Of a DNA stretch of 64,000 bases, positions 21,362 to 33,065 are shown in pieces. Every line of letters starts with the position of its first letter. Within the stretch, counting starts at the first letter, position 1. Origin of the DNA: Atriophallophorus winterbourni (lineage: Eukaryota > Platyhelminthes > Trematoda > Plagiorchiida > Microphallidae); assembly GCA_013407085.1 (NCBI GenBank), contig JACCGJ010014174.1, positions 1-64,000 on the forward strand, in the 5' to 3' direction. Below the pieces are notes generated by a model. The model ran no database searches. It was not told where the DNA came from and worked only from the letters and a program-made list of their open reading frames with translations. The position numbers were made by a program, and so were the translations under genes.

Positions 21362-23394
21362 TTCGAGAAACACTAAAATACAACAAGTCATAACCTTGGT
21401 GATGATTTTAGTTTCATTCAAATTAAATTCATGTCCTTCTTGATCCACGTGTATCCAGATTAGTGATTTCTAACTATGTCACCCTGTAGTAAGCTTTATA
21501 TTCATTTATTGTTATTTCTGAACTTGTACTAAGATGTTTGTTTCAATACTGCTCAAAATTAGAACAGAACATTTTTCGTTCTTTTTAGGTAAGCACAACA
21601 TCGATGTAACTAACTAAAGTCTTAATTTTGATTTGGATTCGTGCAACAAGTTTATCCAAAGTAAGCGTGGGATTCAACAAAATATGTTGTATGGAATGAA
21701 GCGTTAATCTTGTTATGTTCTTCCTGTCCCCATGTGGTTGCATTGTTGAATTGGGGTTTTGTACGATAAGCGTTCTGGGAAAGCTATTCTTCCGGAAGAG
21801 CTTGAATGGATATTTTAAACATTCGTCCTTGAACATATCCGTAAAGCAAAGTTTCCTCCAACGGTCGTTGAGCGTTCTGACGTAGCTTTCTTTGCAAATA
21901 ATCAGGTTTTTTTGAAATCCCAAATTGGTTATGTATGTGTTACTTTTCTGTTTAGATTTGTCTGTAGATTTTCTTTTTTCGTCGTGTTAACCTCTGAAAC
22001 TTCTGGATAAATGGCCATTTCTCAATTCTCCGTAAATTGCATCCTTGCGGGTGCCGTCCTTCCGCATGCTTCAGGTTTTATTCTTTAGGAATCACAGATG
22101 TTGTGTTCAGCTAACGGATGCAAAGTTTGAGTTGTATCAGCGGTAAAGCAATAGGTTTTAGTCTGTTTTACAGCTTTTGCTAGAAGCTATGCGATTGTTT
22201 TTCATTTTCATTTTTAACAAAAGACTGTCGAACGTAAACACGCCTAAAAGCATAACACCAAAACTGAAATATATCCTTTTAGGTTACTTGGTTTTTACTA
22301 TGTTGAGTTTCGCGATGGTCGTGCAAATATGATACGACTTGCAGAGCTAATGTTTTGTTGAGTGATGTAAGCGGCGCTGTCACCTTAAAACACAATTTAA
22401 TTGTCTGCTTTACCTTCTTTATTTTCTGTTGAAATTTATCTTTGGATTCCATCGGGAAATCTGATATTCAGGCGGCGTAAAGTAACTATCTTCGCGGCGG
22501 CAGTTAATTGAATAACCCTGTGTACGTTGCAAAATCCTGCGATGTTGGATGAACAATAGAATTGAAACAGGATGGAATTTTAACTCAATTGAATTACTTC
22601 GTTCTGTGCTGAACTGAACTTGAATCCGGCTTAGACGTAATCGGGACTAGGAAAATGACGGTAAAATAGGCCAGAATCAATCAGGTTTAGGCGGCGCAGG
22701 ATTTGGTAATGGAGAGATGACTGTAAGTAGCTACTGGATAATATTTGGCGCTGTGGAATTATTCAGTATTTGGTCGGCTTTCAAAATGAGATTCGGAATA
22801 CGAGTAAAATACTCTTTTATTTAACCGGTTGACATTTTCAGCAATGAGCGCTAGCTTAGGGCCAGTTAAATTTATCAGTTTTGCGTCTGACTGGAAATTT
22901 TTCGGAAATCCAAATGTATTTTTGGATTTGCCGTTGCCAGTAGCAACGATGAATCCAGTTCACACTGGGCTTATATTTATTGACGGCCTTGAATGTTTCA
23001 GTGAGCATCCTCTAAACAGGTGGCTTGTTTTGATACAATTACACCGTTTGTATTTTAAGCTTTTATTGTCGTGTGAACAGATACCGAATTGATGGCGTAT
23101 TACCTTTGTGGGTTTGTAAGTTTATTTCTAATTCAGGTAATTACAGTATACATATATTGATATGTATGGACTTAAGTGGTCTTATTTGGAAGCGAATTCA
23201 TCCAGTTACTCGTCTTAAGTTCTTTGTGTGGCTAGTGATGTAAGTATTTGTAGAAAATAGCGAGGGTCTGTTGAAGAAGTGAGATTGATATTTTAGGTGG
23301 TGAGGTGTAGTGTCTGTAGAACTAGGTAAAGAAGAGTTATGGTCAAAATAACGATTAATACGTCGGCGACATTCTGCCGAAGACAATCGATCGA
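21362..23394. other. Gene-free spacer
   Basis: No supported coding, RNA or repeat structure. The short open frames have no recognisable content. Confidence 0.5.
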
Positions 23395-24036
23395 ACCATG
23401 TCCAGATTCATCCTTGAATCCTACAACTCAAATGAATACCAATCTGTCAAACGTTTATGAAGTATGTGACAAATTATCATAAACTAAGCTATCAGGTTCG
23501 GTCACCCTGGATTCAGAAAGACATCAATCTTCTGCAGCGGATTTACCACCGAACCACAAAGCTTGTACCCGGACTAGCTGCTAAACCATACGAAGAACGT
23601 TTGAGGAGTCTCAATCTTTTCGACTTTCGCTGTCGTCGACTAAGAGGTGACCTCATACTGATGTACAATATTATGCACGTCCATAACCATCCCCTGTCCA
23701 AACTTTTCACACGCTCGCCACCACGTGCCAGTCGGAAACATGAACTTTCATTGCTTATTCCCACTTAAAGACTGAACTGTCGAAGATATTCGTATGCTGT
23801 ACGTGTAAGTTTCACATGGAACACCCTCCCCTCCATTGTTACACAGTCAGCCAACCTGGATATGTTTGAAGCTATTTTGGACAAATACTTGAGAGAAAAC
23901 CTAAATTTTGATACGATTTACACTACATGAGTTTCCCTGTTCTTCTTTTTTATTGTATACACCTCATAACTCCATCCTATGGTTATTGTTAAGCTAAATG
24001 CTTTATGGACCATTACAACTTTGAATCACTTTGAAT
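23395..24036 (+). mobile_element. CR1-like 3' fragment
   Basis: The frame at 23457-23768 encodes the ORF2 C terminus (RSPWIQKDINLLQRIYHRTT, CRRLRGDLILMYNI). Decayed sequence follows to a 3' end with GCTTTATGGACCATTACAAC and GAATCACTTTGAATC. It is the same family as 20346-21361 and is 5' truncated. Confidence 0.75.
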
Positions 24037-27000
24037 CCGCTATATGCGAAAGTTCTAGTCACAGATAATTTCTAGATACATTCTCGCTCAGGTGTTATAT
24101 CTGATTGAAATCGAAAGCGATTTCGTCCCAATTGCTTTTCTTCTAACCCTCGCCAATTTAGCCAGTTAGACAGGCGTTATCAATTTTCGTATCTGGTAAT
24201 GTACTCCGTCTATTCCCTGTTTCCAGACAGGCACTCCCACAAACCATCTTTTTTATTTCGATTATGATGTATTTGAAAATGTTGTCGTCGAGATTTTCGG
24301 CCCTTCCCTTAAGCTGTAAGTTTCAGAAGGTCATCAGAAACTTTGTTTCACACGAATTCATCTCTTTATATTATAAGCAAATTGTTCGCAATAAACGCGG
24401 GCTTCTGCTAGTGCTGTGTCTGGTTTTATTGGCATCTATCTTTAAAGGTCATCATTGTTTGTCCTGACAATTAATGAGCATTTAAAATTTGTAGTGAAGG
24501 TTACGCCAACATTGCATATGGTAATTTTTTCATGATCTGTATTAATTCACAACAAACAGTGGTCGTCTCGCAGTTAAATTACTAACATTTGATTTTTCTT
24601 AGGACATTTGCAGAAAGATGGTGCATGAAACTATATTTTGCTTTGGAAATAAGTTTTCTCGTTGATAAAACAGGAGCTTTAACGAACTGCGTGTCTTCAT
24701 TAGGTTCACTTCTGCTCCAGAAACACTCATCTAGTCTGAGATACACGCTTCTGCGCTTCTAGGAATCGAGAATGTACTGGCTCTTAAACCATATTCCCTC
24801 AAGAAAATTGTTTATAAATCAATTTAAATTACTTTTCGTGTTTTATACATCAGATCCATAGTACATATGATGAGCATTAATCGATTATCTAATGCACTGA
24901 TTATAGCCAATCAAAACAATCCGAGCGCCAGTAGCCAATCAAAATTCAAGTCTAAACGACTGGCTAATTTATATGCGATCGCACCTGCGATTAAAATTCG
25001 ATTGAAAATGTACAGTAGGGCATCGACGCACTTGCAGGCGTCCTCCGTTTATCGTAATTAATTTCATATTCGAAATATACGTACATTCTACAGAAGAATT
25101 ATAGATGCAAAAAAGCAGTGGTAAGTAAACCCAGTGAATTCGATCTTTTGACGTTCAGCCAATTACTTAAAAAAATGTTTTACGTTACACAGTATTACAT
25201 TTGTTTTTTGGCCTAATAAGCTGCACGATAACAACCAAGATTAAAGTAGCTGGTATTAAAAGCTTCATCCTGGTTTAAAAGTTGATATATATATACTGTG
25301 AATTTATGCAGATCTCGTTGATTGCTTTGTCATTTTAAAATAATAGTTCAATTATTATATTGCGTAAGGTTTTTTCGGTTTAATTACCGGAAGTTACCAT
25401 GAATCGATTCGGTAAAATGTGCCTTGAATATGATCCACTTAGTGTGTTATTCGTATCGGTGTCCAGTTTGTAATGCATGCGTTGATTTTCACAGCCTGTT
25501 TTTACGTGCAATTTAATTGCACCCAGAATGATAGTCAACAAGGGAAGCTTAAATACTCTGTGAAAGTTTTGCTTAGAACTTCTGCGCAAACATATTTTTC
25601 TCTAGAACTATTTTATTATGAATACATTTTTGCATCTGGCTATAGTATCACTATAAATAGGTTTACCATTTTTGAGTTTAAATTATATGATGCTTTGAAT
25701 ACTCTCATTCGATTTACAATAGGTGCCAATGTTTCATTGTAGTACCGAGTGAATTCGGTAGAAAAAACTGAAATGGGAAAATGATAATCACACAGAAAAA
25801 TAATGAACTCCACTGTCTAATGTGCTCAAAGTTTTATTAAATTTAGAACAAAATCATTATTTATATGTTTGATTGCGTGATCCTACTCCAATGTGCAGAT
25901 CTGTCTAAAGGTGGTTGATTTGTTTAACTCATTCAATAGTAATTTCCAATTTATCAAGTCGGTCTTCATTCCATTACTATTTATATTAATAAAACCTAAT
26001 CATACGGATTGATAATCGACGAAAGCGAAGGCCATTAAACTAGAGAAGAATGTACGCTAATTAAAGCTAATTAAGAACAAATCGAAATATTTGTTGTAAA
26101 GTCGTCTCCCAATGACGCACAGAGCGTACCATTGTTGAATATCTGTGCAACTTTCTCATCAGCTAAAGAACAAAAAACTGGCAGGACAGTCCAAATTTTA
26201 AAAGCTTTCTTTGCTGTTAAATGCATAGTCGCAAAAATATTCTTCATGTTACGAACCAGTACTTTCTGAGTTCTGCTTTAAATTTTTAAGCCGAATCGAT
26301 CGAGTAATTTACGACTTTCATGACTTCGTTGAACTAAAGTTCATTCAGCATGTTTGAGTGCTGACATCGGAACAAGGTCACTGAATTCTGTCACTAGTAT
26401 TTGTTCTAAGGTCACTGAGAGGTCAGTATTCTCATACCATATACTCGCGGCCTTGATGTGTCATCTTATTTTTTGATTTTATACACGCGAACCTGTCGCC
26501 AAATCAATCGATCCGTGTCGTATATTTGTTGTAGGGTTAATTGTAACTACGTACTATAATTGATTAGAAAAAATTCTAATTTTACGCAGTATATGGTTAG
26601 AAAATCGTAGCGCTCAATGAAATTAGGTGTCGGGTTTTCCTCTAGACCCCAACGTTTACTGAAAAATGATATCAATGTTAGCAGTGTGATTTCTCCAAAT
26701 ATGAAACTACTTGTTGGAACCCATGATGTTAGTGTATCTTTGATTCTTTTGTGAGTAACTTTGCAAGATTTTGACCGAGTAAATCCAATCAAAACTAACA
26801 AACAATGATCCTGGTCATAAAAATAGAAATCTGTGCGCTATCATTGGAAAAATGTTCGTGAAACCAAGGTATTGTCTATATTCATGCTCGGAATTTTCCG
26901 CTAAATCAAGTATTCGACATTACTATAACTGGGATTGGGAGTAACTTTGGACGATTGTCAAATATCATCTCATAAGTTATCTAGCATAATTGTAATAATT

Positions 27001-29359
27001 GTGCATAACAGCGTTTAATGTTAATTTATATATCGCTAAAAATTTAAGTATATGAAATGTGATATTCTCGTTTGCTGTGCTTACGTCACGTAGGATTATA
27101 ATATCACTGAGGCGATCATAGTGTCGAGAGGGCAAATAAAATTGAGACCAAAATCGTATTTTCTGTCTTTAGGTTCATTATGTTGTTTGCACATGATTCG
27201 AGGACAATCGACGCAACACCAACCACGTAGTTCCCGCCATTTTCGATTGTTTTCCAGTTCACCCCTGTTGTCAAACTTTTCAACTTTAATCTCGTTCCCA
27301 AAGAACACCACGATACAAGAAACGCAAATTGGTCAAACACGTTTCTTACACACATAAATAGGAATTAAACAAGCGCCTATCTTATATGTACTAATCCACG
27401 TACCACAACACAATTCTCAACATGCCTTCTCTGATTATCAATTCAATCTGATTTGTCAGCTGGTCCCATCCAAGCCCTAACAACGCTGGGCTCGTTAATA
27501 AATGGCATATCGTTCAATAGCGACTTAGTTTGGCCGGCTAATCATGTTTCTGTAGATGGTGTCGCTCGAATGATTCTGATGAAATTCTTACGGGGTTTGC
27601 AAATGGTTCGGTCGGTATTTTCGGCGCTTCTTGCTCTTGTGTTGTACCGGAGTGGGTTGTGCAACATATCATCCGAAAGTTCATACTTAGCACTCGTTGC
27701 TAATGCACTGCACAACTTCACAATAGTTAGACAACTCTTGAAGATCACAAAAAAGTCAAACTACTTTATGATAAAGACATTTCTTAGTAATGGTACCAAA
27801 ACGTGGCCCTCGATGTCCGAAATAGTATGAAGCTACTTGTTTTAAAATGGTGCAGATTAGATTAGGTTTTTAAGCATTTGTCTCTGTAGAATGTCTTTTA
27901 ATATGTTGCTAATCAACTAACCTAGGAAAATCTTTGTGTGAAATTGAACCAACATTTGTTTATCTTAGAACAAATAGCAGATAAATCAATGCGTTTGATG
28001 AGGAAAAACAATCTGACGTGTATTTGATTCACTTCATTTACTGCTACAGATTAGTATTATATTTTAAACTATCAGTTCAGTTATATCATTCATCTACATC
28101 AAAAACAAGACCCGTCGAAACACAAATTTTGGTCTTAATCAACTTGAAGCAAATGGTACTAATAGGAAACGCAATGTTCCGTTCTGCATACGTCATTGTG
28201 TCTAGATAGTAATGTCTGTATCGCGTGGGCAAGCAAAAGTAATGATTATTTCCTTTGAGAGCTTGTCAATAAATTAGACAGGTAAACATGAAATTCACGC
28301 AATTTGTGTCGGTCAAACGACAAGTTTCGCTTTGATCTAAAACGTAGAATGATTTCTTGCGATATTATTTGCTCCAAGACTATTGAATGTGATATAACAT
28401 TCTAAGTTTCCAGTCTATTCTTTATATCGGTGTATGCACCCCCATTGTGACAAATTGACCAAATTTATGGACGTATGACATCGATTTTACCTGGATAAAT
28501 GATAGAACGATTCTGACAAAGATAATCAAAGTTGACACAAACGCTTTTACCGTGGGTATAAGATAATATTATTATTCGATTTACACTGGTCTTGCATAGT
28601 ATGTCGCAGTTAGCATTGTCAAGCCACAGCCTCTGTACTTCTTATCGTTTTGTTGACGTAATGTATGCTTGGCAAAAATACGATAATACACAGTTTAGAT
28701 AAGTTACTCGATAATTACGTAGAACATGTTTCGAGCAAGAAAGGTGCTATCTTGTCAGTACACGAGAATTTCCGGATATACATTTGGAAAAATTTGTTGC
28801 TCATCAGTGATCAGGCAGTCATCGTCTAAACGACCTTGATTCACCGGATATTATTCATTACGTTGTTGCAACGGTAACCATAATGTACCATTCTGGGTAT
28901 AAAAATTAATAGCAAGATTTAGATTCTTTCGCATGTGATTCTGTCTTCTTCGTTACTGATCTGCAACCATTACTTTATCAAAACACAGAACTTACAAAGT
29001 TTTATTGAAGCAAAACCTTTGAGCTTAATAAACCCACAGTATAACTAAGAACATGGAGTCAAATAGTATAAATGTCCAAGGTTTAATAGGGAGAGTCCTG
29101 TATTCACAGTGAATATTTGTATGTTTGAGTACGATTCTGTGGCTTTCGTAAATGTTTGAGAGGATGATTTTCGGTGAGAATAATTTGATTGCCAACATAA
29201 GTTCACTCCGTATGCGTGGTTGGTTAATATCTCGTAGTTTTAGTGTAGACATTCGCTCTTGGAAATCCGATGTTTTGTGAACTGAGACCAACTTAGCCTC
29301 ATGATTATAAATCCTGTCAAAGATTCAATATCTTTCCGAAGTTATCGTGTCAAACTTGC
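24037..29359. other. Long AT-rich gene-poor stretch
   Basis: I see no confident gene. A 125-codon plus-strand frame (27453-27830) and a minus frame near 27096-27311 with CCVDCPRIMCKQHN, a possible Cys/His cluster, could be exon or transposon remnants but match nothing I can name. Confidence 0.4.
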
Positions 29360-29870
29360 AAATATTATTCCACGGAAGGACGTGCATTTGTATTTAAATT
29401 CCAATGTAAGGTTTCAGGCGTCAAACTTCCGATTATCCTTTTTAGTAGACCCAAGATATGGCAGGATCTATTATACACGGTGTGGAATTGCTGTCCGGAC
29501 CTGATGTTAAACGGCAATCGGACAACAATGTTTTTTCTGTGGTATAATTTGGATGCCAAGCAGATGTGTGGTGCAGGGATTTTCCCAGCCGCAACATTTC
29601 ACATTTTGATGGATTAAATAGCAACTCATTTGTCCGAGGTCAACGGTATATGTTGCACTTATCCCGTTTTAACCTAACACGCTTCCAGATTTGAAGATCA
29701 TCAAACAACTGTATAAAATTACGCCCGATATAATCCGATAGATTATTTATTGTTATATTACCGAATATAGAAGTGCAATTTGATGATTGTCTGCGCATCA
29801 TTTTGACACTACGAAGACCGCTACAACGTTGAATGACGATAAATGCATTCACAAAGCATTCCCGTTAAGA
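29360..29870 (-). mobile_element. CR1-like reverse transcriptase fragment
   Basis: Minus-strand pieces show the region after the active site: FDDLQIWKRV, FNPSKCEMLRLG and a GLLKRIIGSLTPETLHWN stretch, all typical of the CR1 palm-thumb. Broken by frameshifts and without its ends. Confidence 0.65.
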
Positions 29871-30661
29871 AGAGTATCATTCAACACATCGTCTTTTGAA
29901 TTGGTCGTACCTTGGATACACGAACTTTTTAAAATATTCTGTGGAAGCTCTCAGTATTAGCCCTACGTAATAAAATTGATTATCTACCACAGGTTTTAGA
30001 TAGTAGGTATAATTGAAGGAAACCAATTCAGAGAAAGAGAGACTTGTCTAAAAAACATTGTGCATTTTCTGGAAAACTGTTGATTGCAGACCATTCACTT
30101 TATTCCGTTTTCCGTGAGGGCTATTTACTTCGGATTAGGGCTACCGATACATGTAGTGTGTTAAGGCCTAATAATCCTAGAGTGTTTGAATGGTATCACC
30201 CTGGTGCCGGTGTATTCGAATCAAGGTTGTGTTGAGAGAATACGATTTTGCATAATCACATTTAATGTCATTTCAGAGAACTTATGATTCTCCCAAAATA
30301 TTATTGTCGATAATGATTGATTTTAAAGATTGAATTGAAAAGCTGTCAAAATGCACCTGCCACGAAAACGTTAGCCAATATATCCACTCGCATATCCACT
30401 AAGCCTACATACGCTCTCGTTAACAGGATGTTTCAATCGAAGAGGTTTGATCACAGACAACATTTATGATATTTAATCCACAAGCATATCCATGTTGAAC
30501 TATGTTGCACAACGTTTCATGTGAAAGTAATTTCTAATTCAACAGCTTCACAAACTATTACGACTAAGAACTATAATATCGATTTGAAACGTCTGCATGA
30601 AAAATGTACACGTAGCACGGTTCTTAAGGACAATGCAATATGATACAACACTGGTAGGTTT

Positions 30662-31095
30662 ACTTCAAGGTAATTCAAGGTTTGCAATGGTTTAAAAAGC
30701 AACAAGCTAAACAAAGAAAATAAGATGGTAAAAATTGAAATTTAAGTGTATAAACAAGATAAGGGAGTAGATTAAGCAGTATATAAGTGTTCGGGAAACG
30801 AATAATGCATTAAAATTCGTCTAATTTCGTTTTAAATTCATGCAAGCTAGTGAAGTGAGCAGCGGTTGAAGGTGAAGTGTTCCAAGTAAAACGGACTCGG
30901 ACAGAGTAAAAATACCTTCTACAGTTCAGGCGGGAATGGGGTACAACCAGCACATAATCATGGGTCCGATTATTTCTCGTATCCCTTTGCGTGAATAAAT
31001 CCTGATGGTGCAGTGTCGGTTACGTAAACATGTTCTACAAGCTAAGATAGCGCATCGCTTAATAATGTAGTATTATCAAGCTGGACTTTAAACAT
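30662..31095 (-). mobile_element. CR1-like 3' fragment
   Basis: On the minus strand it ends with the family terminus (TTTTTAAACCATTGCAAACC, then CTTGAATTACCTTGAAG). Upstream are decayed ORF2 C-terminal remains (GTTCCAAGTAAAACGGACTC block at 30880-30899, also seen at 48690 and 40180). It is truncated at about 31095. Confidence 0.65.
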
Positions 31096-31415
31096 TTCGA
31101 GTACGCGATACTCATTTTTAATTCGAAAATTCTTATTCGGAAATGCACACGTGATAGATACGCATTTGATATCTTAAAAATTTATTACCAAAATTACTGC
31201 AGTTTGACCATTGATCGTATAGGATCTAAAGATCGTTTTAGGAGTCGTTATTTGACAGCTTGTATAAACTTATATCTTTATAGATGCATGCACGTATAAT
31301 GCAGTACATTTCAAATTCCGCTAGAACTTTTATTATGTTAAAACAATTTTGTTAACCAAAAGCCCCACACAAGCATCGAAGAATTGATGAACAAAACAAT
31401 ATTTAAACTTATGTT

Positions 31416-31530
31416 GAGTGTTCATTTGCATGCTTGTCCATCACACACACCCCACGACCGGTTTCGTGCTGTTTGCACTCATCAGGTAGGGACAGTAGGA
31501 TCAGGATCCGCGCTCCTTGTTTATGTTGAG
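31416..31530 (-). repeat. Hammerhead-containing repeat, copy A
   Basis: About 115 bp shared with 32965-33065 (CATTTGCATNC, CACACACAC, the hammerhead, ATCAGGATCCGC, GCTTGTTTA). It also resembles a diverged copy near 56060-56160. Such short hammerhead units are known from Penelope-like elements and retrozymes; which one applies here is unresolved. Confidence 0.7.
31450..31491 (-). ncRNA. Type I hammerhead ribozyme (dimer form), copy A
   Basis: Read on the minus strand: stem I 5' arm CCCUAC, core CUGAUGA, stem II GUGC/GCAC with AAACA loop, GAA, stem III ACC/GGU, cleavage base C (31456), stem I 3' arm GUGGGG. Stem I pairs over six positions (one G-U). All conserved core bases are present, including the A-U pair next to the cleavage site and the GUC triplet. 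Stem III is the palindrome ACCGGU without a loop, so a monomer cannot fold it; two copies would form a continuous 6-bp stem, as in dimeric hammerheads. Predicted cleavage lies between 31456 and 31455. Confidence 0.85.
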
Positions 31531-32955
31531 TGTATTCTACAACTTCTGCAGTGGATTCTATATAGCAATAGACTTTAAATAAACTTCATTTTTCGTAGAT
31601 ACCAAACAGAATGTAGAGATGAGAGGGTGAGTTTCGAAGAAGCCCAATAGCAAATAATAGGATGTATAGTTGCTTCCGGCCATTAAAATGCCCTTTACTT
31701 TCTGATTTGAAATTAAAATTTAAACTTATATAAATCGAATCATCTAGATTCATGAATAACGAAACATGGTTATTGAGTATGCGATCAAATGCTGGCCGAT
31801 ATGGAGTATGAAGAAAAATATAAGTTGACCAACAAATCCATCAAAGCCCTTCCCTCTTCCTCTGCAAACCTTTATGAATTCAGAAGCTTTAATGTGACAA
31901 ATAAACTAATACAAATGAACACACAATTTGTCAATGGCACAAATAAATGTTACCCGTTCAAAGTATGACTGAATATTTGACAAAATTATTTTGAAAACAC
32001 GTATATTTCACACTGTGTATTCATTTGAAGATACGATAGAAATGTTTCCAGTACCGGCATTATACACGATTTTTCAGGTTTTCATATCTTAGAGTTAATC
32101 GCTCATTTAATTAGCATTTATTTATATTAATTAACAAATATGTGAATTTCTTGCTGACGTGTTTATCATCTTATATGATCAAAAATAGTAAGTCGATACA
32201 GTCGACCAATCGTCGCTGAAATCATTCAGAATTCGCAAGCTACAGCAATTTTGGAACCTAATTGACTTTGGCCTTTCTCTTGTTCTAATTGCTCCATAGG
32301 AAAATTAACCAAATTATCGATGTCTCAATCAATACATTATTCTGAATATCTGGGAATGAAATAAGTGCGATGTAGCAAACACCGATTTGGGTTAGTTTGA
32401 GCGCATCACGCCTGGCTTTACACACGAAGCACAACTCAAGAGGGCACCAGCTTTTTATATGCTGACCACCATCCAAATTTTATACAGAAATATTCTGTCC
32501 CAGCTTTTGTCAAATTCAGGTATATCACTGAAACACTGAGGTTTGATAATCATGGTTTTGCTCCACGTATTTGACCTCCACAACCAGATGTGGAGTTTGG
32601 TCTTCCGCTTTCGCCCCTTCTCTTGTCACTAAGCTCAGTTTAGCAAATTATTCGAGAGCTACACGTCCAGAATTTTAGCTGGACTTGCCTATCGGAGGCT
32701 GTTTGATAAGTACGCCCTGTGGAAGTATTTTATAGAGAGAGTAAGGGGTTTATTCTCACTAACGTATCTCGGCTGAAATATCCATTGAACAAGCGGAACT
32801 TAGACTAATTGTTGTAGAAATTTCAAATTGAATGATGTTATTATTGAGAGTTAACTCCACCGAATACTCACAGATATTTGATCAGAGTAAATTCAAATAG
32901 AATTCGGGCATAAAACGTTATCCAGATTTAATTTCTGAAGCTAAGTCTAAAGTGT
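31531..32955. other. Interval between the two hammerhead repeats
   Basis: 1.4 kb, AT-rich, no reverse transcriptase or endonuclease trace that I can see. It could be the non-coding body of a retrozyme-like unit or unrelated sequence between two insertions. Confidence 0.4.
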
Positions 32956-32995
32956 TTTAAAAAGCACATTTGCATCCATTTCAATCACACACACA

Positions 32996-33037
32996 CGACA
33001 CGACCGGTTTCGTGCTGTTTGCACTCATCAGGTAGGG
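32996..33037 (-). ncRNA. Type I hammerhead ribozyme, copy B
   Basis: Bases 33002-33037 are identical to copy A (core CUGAUGA, stem II, GAA, ACCGGU, C). The stem I 3' arm is GUGUCG instead of GUGGGG, so only the three pairs next to the core plus a distal one remain and stem I is weaker. The core is intact; activity may be reduced. Same strand as copy A, 1,546 bp apart. Confidence 0.75.
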
Positions 33038-33065
33038 AAGGTAGCATCAGGATCCGCATGCGCTT

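Noticed and set aside
27453..27830. 125-codon plus-strand frame
   Set aside because: No recognisable domain or splice context; kept only as a remark in the spacer entry.
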